Below, one piece after another: positions 6,680 to 14,293 of a stretch of 21,904 bases of DNA. The stretch lies in NCBI GenBank assembly GCA_028709565.1, contig JAQVWU010000012.1:1-21904 (forward strand), written 5' to 3'. This stretch comes from Eubacteriales bacterium (GTDB lineage Bacteria > Bacillota > Clostridia > Oscillospirales > CAG-272). Each line of letters opens with the position of its first letter. The stretch's first letter is position 1. Under the pieces are notes generated by a model. That model worked only from the letters and a program-made list of their open reading frames with translations, was not told where the DNA came from and searched no databases. Position numbers and translations under genes: made by a program.

Positions 6680-8338
6680 TCATTCCGCCGCGCGGGGCAG
6701 CATGACCGTGGATTTAAACAGGTCACCGTCTGTTTCTATCGAAACCGTACCCCCCTGTAACTCCGCCAGACTGCGCGCGATAGTCAGTCCCAAACCCGAA
6801 CCTTCGGTGTTTCTCGATGTGTCACTGCGAACAAAGCGTTCCATAAGTTCGTCCGGTGTCAGGTTCAGAGGTTCCCGCGAAATATTGCGCAGTATAATAT
6901 AAACCGTGCTGTCATCCGCCCGGGCTGTAATATAGGCTCTGGTCCCCGGGAGTGAATATTTGCATATATTGCCTAACAGGTTATCCATTATACGCCACAA
7001 AAGCTTTCCGTCGGCCTGCGCAAATATCGGATAATCGGGCAGTTCGATTATCGGATTGATTTCGGCTGCCGTAAAACGTTCGCCGTATTCGGCTATACAC
7101 TGACCGATCAGTTCGTCAATATCAGAACGTCCTGTTTTCACCGCGACATTTCCGGTAGCCGCCTTGGAAACTTCGATCAAATCCTCGGTCAGCTTTTTCA
7201 ATCGCAGAGACTGGCGTTCCAGCGCTTCAATATACCCGGCGGCAACCTCGTTTTGCGTCTTCTCTTTTTTTATGAGGTCAACATAATTAATAATAGATGT
7301 CAGCGGTGTTTTAATGTCATGTGACACATTGGTTATAAGCTCTGTTTTAAAACGCTCGCTTTTCATTCGTTCATCGACAGCCAGCTGTAAGCCCCGGCCT
7401 ATATTATTCAGGTTTTCGGCATGGCGGCGAAAATCCCATATAAGTCTGTCTGTCGGTATCTTATACGCGGAATTACCGGCCGCAAGCTGCTCTCCGCCTT
7501 TCTTCAGCGCGATAAACTGCAGATATATTGCACATAACAAAAGCAGCAGCATCGCATTGAAAACAAGCCAAACCAGAAAACCCGCGCCCCCTCCGTTTAT
7601 CAAAGCGACAATTACGATGGTGTTCAATACCGTATAAATTAAAAATCCTGTTAAGATCTTCCATAATAACGGTATATGGCGTATCATGCCTATCATGCGT
7701 ATTATACATTTGCCCGCATATATAATCCCTTTTAAAATATATTTAAACATAATAAATACAAGCGTATTGCGCAGTATGCCGCCGTTTTTTAAACGCACCG
7801 CTATTGTCATTATAAATGACACAAGTATCGTATACAATATTATTACCAAGGGCAGCGTCGCGACAATTTCCGAGGTCGAATAGCGCGAATGGATAACGCT
7901 GTCGGCCAGATATACACATAAAAGCAATATCGCAGCTATTATACCGGCATATAAATCCAGGGGGACGCGGTCAACAATGTTGAGCGTTATGCCTTGGACG
8001 CCGCGTTTTCTGCCGCAGGCATGCAGTAAATATATAAAAAGAATAACGGAAGCCAGAATTGCTGCCGATGCCAATATTATTATATTTATTTTATGCCGGT
8101 ACATAAACGTTTCAATCTTGTATCCCGTTTTTAAATCAACGTCATCGGGATATTTGCCTATCAGCTCTTGGTATCGGTCCCCCGCGATAACCGAAAATTC
8201 CTCGGTATAATAACCGCTGTCCGCCATATATATCGCAGCAATCCAGCCGGATACAGCCGCACATGCGGTTATGAACAGCAATATAACGGCTGTCACCTTT
8301 ACCGGCAATGAATAAAACACACTGCTATTCTCCGCCAT
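6680..8338 (-). CDS. Membrane sensor histidine kinase
   Basis: A 552-aa kinase starting at ATG 8338 behind GAGGAG (9 bases). Six hydrophobic helices are visible near 12-36, 84-106, 128-148, 156-180, 226-247 and 253-278; a polar outside loop of about 40 residues follows the first. A HAMP-like linker precedes the dimerisation helix NVSHDIKTPLTS with the phosphoacceptor His340. The ATPase domain has its N-box DNLLGNICKYS near 452-462 and a G2 box EGSGLGLTIARS near 512-523. The usual DxGxG G1 box is not seen; NISREPLN stands in its place, as I recall for VanS-like and related Firmicutes kinases. The cognate regulator gene is upstream by 31 bases, same strand. The signal is unknown; envelope stress or antimicrobial peptides are plausible from the membrane-heavy architecture. 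Confidence 0.93.
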   Translation of the reverse strand: MAENSSVFYSLPVKVTAVILLFITACAAVSGWIAAIYMADSGYYTEEFSVIAGDRYQELIGKYPDDVDLKTGYKIETFMYRHKINIIILASAAILASVILFIYLLHACGRKRGVQGITLNIVDRVPLDLYAGIIAAILLLCVYLADSVIHSRYSTSEIVATLPLVIILYTILVSFIMTIAVRLKNGGILRNTLVFIMFKYILKGIIYAGKCIIRMIGMIRHIPLLWKILTGFLIYTVLNTIVIVALINGGGAGFLVWLVFNAMLLLLLCAIYLQFIALKKGGEQLAAGNSAYKIPTDRLIWDFRRHAENLNNIGRGLQLAVDERMKSERFKTELITNVSHDIKTPLTSIINYVDLIKKEKTQNEVAAGYIEALERQSLRLKKLTEDLIEVSKAATGNVAVKTGRSDIDELIGQCIAEYGERFTAAEINPIIELPDYPIFAQADGKLLWRIMDNLLGNICKYSLPGTRAYITARADDSTVYIILRNISREPLNLTPDELMERFVRSDTSRNTEGSGLGLTIARSLAELQGGTVSIETDGDLFKSTVMLPRAAE

Positions 8339-8369
8339 TTATATACACTCCTCAATTATGATTTTTGAA

Positions 8370-9056
8370 TTACGCGTTGATCTTATAACCCTGACCCCAG
8401 ACGACCTTTATGTAGCGCGGCTCTCCGGGGTTTATTTCTGTTTTTTCGCGAAGATGACGGATATGCACCGCAACGGTCCCCTCAGCCCCCCAGGAGGGGT
8501 CCTTCCACACACGTTTGTATATTTCCGCCGATGAAAATACCCTCCCGGGATTTTGCATCAATAACTTGAGAATTTCATATTCCAGAGGGGTCAGCGATAT
8601 GGGATCACCGTCCAGCGTTACACTCTTCCCCTCATCGTCCAGCACTATACCGCCGATTTTATACAAAGAAGGGTGTGTGACCATGCCGCCGAGCAGGGTA
8701 TAACGCCGCAGCTGACTCTTAATGCGCGCCAGAAGCTCAATCGGATTAAAGGGCTTTGTCACATAATCATCGGCGCCGATATTGAGTCCCAGCACTTTAT
8801 CGGTATCCTCGCTTTTTGCGGTCAGAAAAATAACCGGCAGGTTTTTATTTTCCCGCAGTTGGGCGATTGCGGCGATACCGTCCATTTGCGGCATCATTAT
8901 ATCCATTAAAATCAAATGTACCTCGTTTGCCGCGAGCAATTCCAGCGCCTGTTTTCCGTTTGACGCTTCAATAACGTTATAGCCCTCGGCTTTAAGATAA
9001 ATTTTGATTGCGTTGACAATATCCTTTTCATCATCACAGACAAGAATGGTATACAT
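8370..9056 (-). CDS. OmpR/PhoB-family response regulator
   Basis: A 228-aa regulator. I choose ATG 9056, with GGAG 8 bases upstream and the classic receiver start MYTILVCDDE; a TTG at 9086 would add ten residues and is less likely. The receiver has acidic Asp8/Asp9, phosphoacceptor Asp52 (LMDIMMP), Thr79 and Lys101 (DDYVTKPFNP). A C-terminal winged-helix DNA-binding domain follows a short linker, with SLTPLEYEILKLLMQNPGRVFS and the recognition-helix region GTVAVHIRHLREK. It forms a two-gene operon with the histidine kinase downstream. A TATAAT with extended TG lies upstream at 9091-9096. The target genes cannot be read directly, but the shared promoter core near 6629 makes the CD3324-family gene a candidate. 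Confidence 0.93.
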   Translation of the reverse strand: MYTILVCDDEKDIVNAIKIYLKAEGYNVIEASNGKQALELLAANEVHLILMDIMMPQMDGIAAIAQLRENKNLPVIFLTAKSEDTDKVLGLNIGADDYVTKPFNPIELLARIKSQLRRYTLLGGMVTHPSLYKIGGIVLDDEGKSVTLDGDPISLTPLEYEILKLLMQNPGRVFSSAEIYKRVWKDPSWGAEGTVAVHIRHLREKTEINPGEPRYIKVVWGQGYKINA

Positions 9057-9090
9057 CGTTATTTCTCCGTTGTTTTTTCGCTTCAACGTA

Positions 9091-9099
9091 ATTATAGCA
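9091..9099 (-). promoter_or_regulatory. Extended -10 promoter element for the response regulator operon
   Basis: Minus strand TGCTATAAT: TATAAT at 9096-9091 with an extended TG, about 35 bases before the ATG at 9056. No good -35 hexamer lies 17 bases upstream, where there is only a T-run belonging to the terminator after RNase J. Weak -35 with extended -10 would fit a regulated promoter. Confidence 0.5.
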
Positions 9100-9109
9100 T
9101 ATAAAATAT

Positions 9110-9166
9110 TAAGAAAAAAGGGTGCGCAGTCTTAAGATTTGTTTAAGATTCTCAAGACTGCGCACC
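9110..9166 (-). terminator. Intrinsic terminator after RNase J
   Basis: A perfect 13-bp stem (GGTGCGCAGTCTT at 9121-9133 with its complement at 9154-9166) encloses a 20-base AT-rich loop. On the minus strand it is followed by a run of T residues (9119-9110 region). It begins 7 bases after the RNase J stop and separates that gene from the response regulator operon. A shorter T-run also lies on the plus side. Confidence 0.85.
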
Positions 9167-9172
9167 GAATTT

Positions 9173-10849
9173 TTATACATTCATTACAACGGGTAAAATC
9201 ATCGGTTTTCGTTTTGTTTTCGCATATATAAACTTTGATAAATCGTCTTTTACCTTTGTTTTCAGATGTGTCCATTCTATAATATTGTTTTCAAGACAAC
9301 TGTTTAACGCATCACGCGCGATAATACGCATCTGATCCATCAGTTCTTCGGATTCCCTTACATATACAAATCCCCGTGATACAATATCGGGACCCGAGAT
9401 AAGTGTCATACCGTCGACATCAACCGTTGCCACAATAACGATAAGACCGTCAAGCGCCAGATGGCGTCTGTCCCGCAGCACAATATTTCCGATATCGCCA
9501 ACCCCGGCGCCGTCCACCAGCACGCGCCCCGATGGCACTACAGCTCCCCAGCGTGCGCCTTCCGCGTCAAATTCAAGCGTCTTGCCCAAATCCGGGATAA
9601 AGATGTTTGCTTCCGGCATACCCATGTATAAAGCCAAAATCCGGTGATGAATCAGATGTTTGTATTCACCGTGAACCGGCATAAAATATTTCGGTTTTGT
9701 GAGGGCCATCAGTGTTTTAAGTTCCTCCTGACAGGCATGCCCCGAAACATGCACATCGACCAGTGAGTCCTGAAAGACATCCGCTCCCTTTTTGAACAGT
9801 TCGTTTATTATACGGTTAACCAGTTTTTCATTACCCGGAATGGCATTGGCGCTCAGGATTATCAGATCATTGGAATTTATAACTATCTGATTATGGTAAG
9901 AGAAGGCCATGCGATACAATGCTGACATGGGTTCGCCCTGACTGCCGGTTGTTATAATTGTAATCTGTTCACCGGGCCAGCGGTTGACCTCGTTGACATC
10001 TATCAATACACCTTCAGGCACACTCATATAGCCGAGTTCCCTTGCCACGCCGACAATATTCAGCATACTGCGTCCGGTGATAACCACCTTTCTGTTATAC
10101 TGCGCGGATGTATTGATAATTTGCTGTACACGATGAACATTGGATGAGAAGGTCGCAATAATTATTCGTTTATGGGTGTTTCGCAGGAATATGTTATCCA
10201 GTGATTCTCCGACCTTTCGCTCTGAGGGAGTATAACCGGAACGCTCCGAATTTGTCGAATCGCTCATTAAAAGCAATACGCCTTCACGTCCCAGTTCTCC
10301 GAAACGGGTCAGGTTTATTATATCGCCGTCAATGGGGGTCAAATCGATTTTAAAGTCTCCGGAGTATACTATCAGACCGACAGGCGTTTTTATAGCCAGG
10401 GCGCAGGCATCGGCGATTGAGTGATTAACATGAATAAATTCTACGGAAAAAATACCCAATTTTATAGTGTCACCCGCGTTTACATGGTTCAGGACAGGCT
10501 TTTTGGCAAAACTATGTTCCGATAATTTGTTTGACAGAATGCCCAGTGTAAGTCTTGTTCCGTATATCGGCGCGTGAATGTTGCGCAGAACATACGGCAG
10601 CGCTCCGATATGATCCTCGTGACCGTGGGTCAGCACAATGCCGCGTATTTTATCGGAGTTCTTTTCAAGATATGTTGTATCGGGGATAACCAGATCTATA
10701 CCCGGCATGTCGTCGTCGGGGAACCCCAGGCCGCAATCCACTATAATTATATCATTTCCATATTCTATAACGGTCAGATTTTTACCTATTTCATTCAATC
10801 CTCCGAGGAGAACAACCTTTAACTTTTGAGTTTTTTTATTTTTTGCCAT
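9173..10849 (-). CDS. rnj: Ribonuclease J (metallo-beta-lactamase/beta-CASP RNase)
   Basis: A 558-aa 5'-3' exo- and endoribonuclease of mRNA decay and rRNA maturation; the length is typical. The N-terminal metallo-beta-lactamase motif HGHEDH is at 75-80 with two further metal ligands, His143 (VNHSIAD) and Asp165 (YSGDFK). The beta-CASP insertion begins near SERSGYTPSERKVGESL and includes IIIATFSSNVHRVQQI. The distal histidine motif VHVSGHACQEEL and the MPVHGEY segment complete the catalytic core. The C-terminal dimerisation region is present. The ATG at 10849 has AAAGGA about 6 bases upstream. Only one RNase J is in view, so whether it is J1 or J2 type cannot be decided. It sits downstream of a gene-poor stretch with a possible structured RNA and is followed by a strong terminator. 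Confidence 0.95.
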   Translation of the reverse strand: MAKNKKTQKLKVVLLGGLNEIGKNLTVIEYGNDIIIVDCGLGFPDDDMPGIDLVIPDTTYLEKNSDKIRGIVLTHGHEDHIGALPYVLRNIHAPIYGTRLTLGILSNKLSEHSFAKKPVLNHVNAGDTIKLGIFSVEFIHVNHSIADACALAIKTPVGLIVYSGDFKIDLTPIDGDIINLTRFGELGREGVLLLMSDSTNSERSGYTPSERKVGESLDNIFLRNTHKRIIIATFSSNVHRVQQIINTSAQYNRKVVITGRSMLNIVGVARELGYMSVPEGVLIDVNEVNRWPGEQITIITTGSQGEPMSALYRMAFSYHNQIVINSNDLIILSANAIPGNEKLVNRIINELFKKGADVFQDSLVDVHVSGHACQEELKTLMALTKPKYFMPVHGEYKHLIHHRILALYMGMPEANIFIPDLGKTLEFDAEGARWGAVVPSGRVLVDGAGVGDIGNIVLRDRRHLALDGLIVIVATVDVDGMTLISGPDIVSRGFVYVRESEELMDQMRIIARDALNSCLENNIIEWTHLKTKVKDDLSKFIYAKTKRKPMILPVVMNV

Positions 10850-10943
10850 AATAATCCTTTCAATTTTTTAGTTTCTTGATTTTCAATGATGAAGTATTAT
10901 GTTTGCCGTGATTTTCCATGCTTCAGCCGTAAGTTCGGCGCAC

Positions 10944-10970
10944 AAAAATAAAGCTTGTCTTTCACAAGCC
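10944..10970 (-). terminator. Terminator-like hairpin upstream of RNase J
   Basis: On the minus strand a GGCTTGT stem arm, loop GAAAG, and an ACAAGCT arm are followed by TTTATTTTTG. It lies about 95 bases before the RNase J start on the same strand. No gene is encoded just upstream on that strand, so it would end either a small RNA or act as an attenuator for RNase J. Confidence 0.6.
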
Positions 10971-11178
10971 CTTAAACCTTATTCTCTCACACCGCGTCGT
11001 ACGCTATTCCGCAAAAACGGTTTTCGATCCGCCGACTGCGATGCATTCATTCAAAGGTATAATAATTTAACGGATATAATATCATCCCGCGATTGTTCCG
11101 AAATAATATTATCCGTACAACCTGCTATGTAAACCGCCGGTTCATATGAGTCCGCTTCACTGATCGACAGTTTTAATA
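10944..11178 (-). ncRNA. Candidate structured RNA or RNase J leader
   Basis: The 537 bases between RNase J (start 10849) and the small ORF at 11387 have no convincing gene. On the minus strand I can pair distant segments into an imperfect rod: 11157-11154 with 10968-10965 region, TGAACC (11144-11139) with GGTTTA (10978-10973), and TTGTACG (11120-11114) with CGTACGA (11003-10997), joined by internal loops. A separate local hairpin of 13 pairs with a 2-nt bulge lies at about 11117-11070. The 3' end coincides with the terminator hairpin. Size (about 230 nt) and rod shape recall 6S RNA, but I cannot confirm a 6S signature. A long RNase J 5' leader with an attenuator is the alternative. Pairing was done by eye. 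Confidence 0.3.
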
Positions 11179-11237
11179 CCTAAAATAACAAAGTTTTTAT
11201 TAAATCATATAACGTTCAAACATAAAATAACTAAATT

Positions 11238-11256
11238 ATTATAACATATACATGTT
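11238..11256 (-). promoter_or_regulatory. Possible -10 element with overlapping inverted repeat
   Basis: Minus strand TATAAT at 11243-11238. Directly upstream and touching it is the dyad AACAT-4-ATGTT (11243-11256). No good -35 hexamer is seen at the right spacing. It could start the candidate RNA or RNase J leader, with the dyad as an operator, but AT-rich DNA yields such matches by chance. Confidence 0.3.
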
Positions 11257-11386
11257 AAATATTTAAACTCATATTATGAATTTATTGTTAAGTGGCAAAG
11301 GGTATAACTAATGCCTTGAAGTAAATAATAAGCATACAACATTCATATATAATATATCATTTAAGAAAGGAACCTCAAAGCATATC

Positions 11387-11647
11387 ATGGAAGCAAAAAC
11401 GGAAATAAAAACGGAAGAAAATACAAACAACAATATACATGCATATGTCAAACCCGGGAATCGTCTAAATGCGCGAAAACCGGAAATAAGTGCCGCTGTT
11501 CGCGGCGGTAAGGTTTGTGTTAAAATAAAAGAGGATAACTACAGGTATTCTCAAAGCGTTGACGACCTTGACATTCACTTATTTAATAAGCCACTGCAGG
11601 ATAATCATTACAGCGCCGCAGGTGACGGCCCCGGCTGCGAACCATAA
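11387..11647 (+). CDS. Weak hypothetical small protein
   Basis: An 86-aa frame rich in Lys, Glu and Asn with no recognisable domain, signal or membrane segment. An AAAGGA is upstream but about 15 bases from the ATG, too far for a normal ribosome site; a TATAAT at 11348-11353 lacks a good -35. Its last 69 bases run antisense to the end of the better supported small membrane protein at 11579-11857. Its C-terminal composition (GDGPGCEP) looks like the shadow of that gene. It may be spurious, or the first 60 codons may be real. Confidence 0.25.
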   Translation: MEAKTEIKTEENTNNNIHAYVKPGNRLNARKPEISAAVRGGKVCVKIKEDNYRYSQSVDDLDIHLFNKPLQDNHYSAAGDGPGCEP

Positions 11648-11857
11648 TATTACGACGGGAAACTTTGCGGAAAGTTTTCCGTTGCTTTTAGTTAAACTGT
11701 TGTCGCCTATGATACGGTTTGCTTCTTTTATCATATCCGTTTCGGTGATATAAGGGGATTCCGCGGCTACATCCTTTAATATAAAATATGCTTCATCAAA
11801 AACACCGCTTCCGATGTTTTTTAATTTAATCATCTTTTTTTGACAACCTCTGAACAT
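11579..11857 (-). CDS. Small tail-anchored membrane protein, unknown function
   Basis: A 92-aa protein starting at ATG 11857 behind a strong GAGGTG (7 bases); an ATG eight codons in has a poorer site. The N-terminal two thirds are soluble (GSGVFDEAYFILKD, ETDMIKEANRII) and may form helices. A basic linker (TKSNGK) precedes one C-terminal hydrophobic helix at about 68-90, ending WLIK. This suggests a cytoplasmic domain anchored to the membrane by its tail. I recognise no named family. It is divergent from the nucleotidyltransferase fusion gene, the two starts being 122 bases apart. Confidence 0.7.
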   Translation of the reverse strand: MFRGCQKKMIKLKNIGSGVFDEAYFILKDVAAESPYITETDMIKEANRIIGDNSLTKSNGKLSAKFPVVILWFAAGAVTCGAVMIILQWLIK

Positions 11858-11936
11858 AATTATTCACCTCAAGGTTATTATTAGCAAAATAAATACACTT
11901 ATGCATAAATCCGTATAAAAATGCTGTAAGGTGTAA

Positions 11937-11954
11937 ATGATAATAACCATCTAA
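11937..11954 (+). CDS. Possible five-codon upstream ORF
   Basis: ATG ATA ATA ACC ATC TAA lies in the leader of the 733-aa gene. AAGGTG precedes it closely. The sequence AGGTGTAAAT occurs here (11929-11938) and again at the true ribosome site (11965-11974), 36 bases apart. It may be a decoy ribosome site or leader, or an accident of duplication. Confidence 0.15.
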   Translation: MIITI

Positions 11955-11979
11955 ATTTTTCAGGAGGTGTAAATTATTA

Positions 11980-14181
11980 GTGTATGCCGTAATTATGGCA
12001 GGCGGTGAGGGCACAAGATTGCGTCCCCTGACCCTTGACCGTCCCAAACCCCTTGTCCCCGTTGCGGGTAAAACCGCGATTGAACGCATTCTTTCACTGC
12101 TTGCCCGGCACAATATAAAAAAGGCGGCGATTACCACAATGTACCTGTCATCTATGATAGAAGATCATTGCGGCAGTTCATCCGACGGAATAGAATTGTT
12201 TTATTTCCGCGAAGATACGCCGCTCGGGACGGCAGGCAGCGTGAAGAATACCGAGTCGCTGCTTTCGCTGGACACCGATGATTCCTTTATTATTATAAGC
12301 GGGGACGCCGTTTGCGATTTAGACCTGAGCGCCGCTGTCAGCTTTCATCGTGAGAAAAACGCCGATGTGACTATTGTATTATCATCTTCACCCGAACCGT
12401 ATGAATACGGTGTAGTATTATGTGACAAAGACGGCAGAATCGAACGATTCATTGAAAAACCCGGTAAGACACAGGCCTTTGCCGATACCGTTAATACGGG
12501 TATATATGTTTTAAAGCGTTCCGTCCTGGAATTGATTCCGAAGAAAACAAAGTTTGACTTCGGCCGCGATTTGTTTCCCTATCTGCTTGCGGAGGGATAT
12601 GCCATGTATGGCTGTGTTGATAACGGCTATTGGTGTGATGTGGGGGATCTGACGGCATTTTATACATGCAATATGACCATTGCCCGGGAAGAAAACCCGG
12701 TACCGCAGATTGTAAACATAACGGGGACGGGCTGTCATATTGCCGGGGAGGCGGATGTGCGTGACTGTATATTATTTGACCGTGTTACGGTAGGCGAACA
12801 GAGCGTAATCAGAAACGCCATTTTAGCCGATAATGTGACCGTCGGCAGGGGTGCAGTCATCGGCAGCGGCTGTGTTGTCGGTTCGGGCTGCACAATAGGT
12901 GATAACGCCAAAATCAACCCCGGCATAAAACTCTATAATAATGTCAGAATAGGAAACGGTGTGTGTGTAATGGCAGACGTGTTTTTCGGCGAGATAAAAG
13001 CCGATATATTCGGCGACAACGGTATTGCAATTGATAAAGGAACCCTGACCGCCGAATACGCTGTTCGTATCGGTATAGCCGTCGCCGCGGCGGCAGGGGG
13101 CGGCAAAATAGGCGTCATGTCGGCATACAATCCGTTTTGCCGGCTGATACGCGAGGCGCTGCTCTGCGGTATCTGTTCCACGGGTACGCATGGTATGGAC
13201 CTGTCTCCCGATTTCGGCGGATTTTCTTCTATGGCTGCCTTTGCGGCGGTCCGGTTAGGTATAGGCGCGGTACTATGTGTTTATGAAGACGAAGAGAGTG
13301 AAAATATAAAAATAGACATTTTTGACCGCTGCGGTCTCTATCCCGAACGCTCGTTCGAACGCAAAACGGCGGCTGTGCTGTCAGGCGGCATTAGCAGGCG
13401 GAATACCCCCACGGAGCCGGAAAGGATACCGGCCATAGTACATCTGTACCGTTCCGAAATATCGCATGAGGCGGGTTTAAATAACAAGCTGACAATAGCG
13501 CTCAACGACAATCAACCCGCAAGACTGCTTGCCTCGGCTTTATCGGACGCCGGTATCACCGTTGCTGAATCCGCCCCGTTAAAAATCGTTATCAATGATA
13601 CGGGAGGTGATATATCGGCCTTTGAAAATACCGGCAAAGACCAATTCGATACCGATAAATGGCATATTGCCGCCGTAATTGCCCGGTCGGGTTTAAATAA
13701 AGAACAAAGTCTTTCACTTCCGTTATACGCCCCTGCGGAACTTGAAAAGATCGTGACAAAGGGTGGTGTTACGGTCGCGCATTATACAAGCTGTCCGTAT
13801 GATTCCGGCGAAAATGAGACACGGTCGGCCGCAGCCGGCCAATTCTGGATACGCGACGGGTTGTTTTCCGCCGCGCGATTATGCGCTCTGTTATCGCGTA
13901 CCGGCAAAAGTCTCAAAGACTGTGTTTCGGAGCTGCCCCCCTTTGATTCGTTATCTGATGATTACACATTTCAAGGGAAAGCACCCCGGTTAACCGATAT
14001 CGGAACCCCGTCACAGGAAGGGGTGCTGATCGAATACGATACCGGCAGGGTACGCGTCATACCCAGACGCAACGGCAGTTTTCGTTTATTTGTAGATACG
14101 GTAAACGCTGAAATGGCAAGCGAAATCATGTCCGAGACAAAGAAAAAGCTGGATAATTTTGTCTCCGGAATTTCCGAATAA
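11980..14181 (+). CDS. Sugar-phosphate nucleotidyltransferase / beta-helix / phosphomannomutase-like fusion
   Basis: A 733-aa protein starting at GTG 11980, chosen for its near-perfect AGGAGGTG ribosome site about 10 bases upstream. Residues 1-235 are a Rossmann nucleotidyltransferase like mannose-1-phosphate guanylyltransferase: MAGGEGTRLRPLT, RPKPLVPVAGK, metal-binding GDAVCDLD at 108-115, FIEKPGK and CDVGD. Residues about 245-340 carry hexapeptide repeats of a left-handed beta helix. From about 375 it resembles alpha-D-phosphohexomutase domains, but the loop holding the TASHNP phosphoserine is replaced by VLCVYEDEESENIKIDIFD (about 431-449). I also find no DGDxDR metal loop. The C-terminal part is therefore probably not a mutase. 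Such fusions are known in Clostridia, cyanobacteria and actinobacteria and are linked to cell-surface sugar nucleotides. The nucleotide and sugar used here are inferred only. Confidence 0.85.
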   Translation: MYAVIMAGGEGTRLRPLTLDRPKPLVPVAGKTAIERILSLLARHNIKKAAITTMYLSSMIEDHCGSSSDGIELFYFREDTPLGTAGSVKNTESLLSLDTDDSFIIISGDAVCDLDLSAAVSFHREKNADVTIVLSSSPEPYEYGVVLCDKDGRIERFIEKPGKTQAFADTVNTGIYVLKRSVLELIPKKTKFDFGRDLFPYLLAEGYAMYGCVDNGYWCDVGDLTAFYTCNMTIAREENPVPQIVNITGTGCHIAGEADVRDCILFDRVTVGEQSVIRNAILADNVTVGRGAVIGSGCVVGSGCTIGDNAKINPGIKLYNNVRIGNGVCVMADVFFGEIKADIFGDNGIAIDKGTLTAEYAVRIGIAVAAAAGGGKIGVMSAYNPFCRLIREALLCGICSTGTHGMDLSPDFGGFSSMAAFAAVRLGIGAVLCVYEDEESENIKIDIFDRCGLYPERSFERKTAAVLSGGISRRNTPTEPERIPAIVHLYRSEISHEAGLNNKLTIALNDNQPARLLASALSDAGITVAESAPLKIVINDTGGDISAFENTGKDQFDTDKWHIAAVIARSGLNKEQSLSLPLYAPAELEKIVTKGGVTVAHYTSCPYDSGENETRSAAAGQFWIRDGLFSAARLCALLSRTGKSLKDCVSELPPFDSLSDDYTFQGKAPRLTDIGTPSQEGVLIEYDTGRVRVIPRRNGSFRLFVDTVNAEMASEIMSETKKKLDNFVSGISE

Positions 14182-14190
14182 TGAATAAAT

Positions 14191-14233
14191 GCTCCGTTAC
14201 ACGTCAATAGTATTGACGTATCGGAGCGTTTTT
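14191..14233 (+). terminator. Intrinsic terminator after the nucleotidyltransferase fusion
   Basis: A long stem: GCTCCG (14191-14196) with CGGAGC (14222-14227), and inside it ACGTCAATA (14201-14209) with TATTGACGT (14211-14219). GTTTTTC follows. It lies 9 bases past the fusion-gene stop and before the GTG chosen for spoIIR, which is why the longer open frame of spoIIR is rejected. Confidence 0.85.
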
Positions 14234-14293
14234 CATTTACATAACAAAAATATTAAAAAACAAACATATTTAAGAGGGGAAGAGGGCCGCGGC

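Noticed and set aside
6664..6685. GAATGAT/ATCATTC hairpin at the end of the kinase gene
   Set aside because: AT-rich, overlaps the stop codon and has no T-run; not a convincing terminator.
10899..11132. 77-codon plus-strand frame in the gap before RNase J
   Set aside because: No ribosome site, no recognisable motif and low-complexity basic composition; it lies across the terminator-like hairpin and looks like chance.
12823..13191. 122-codon minus frame within the nucleotidyltransferase fusion gene
   Set aside because: Antisense shadow of a well-supported gene.
14189..14293. Long upstream start for spoIIR
   Set aside because: It would run through the preceding terminator; the GTG at 14294 has a ribosome site and gives the usual protein length.
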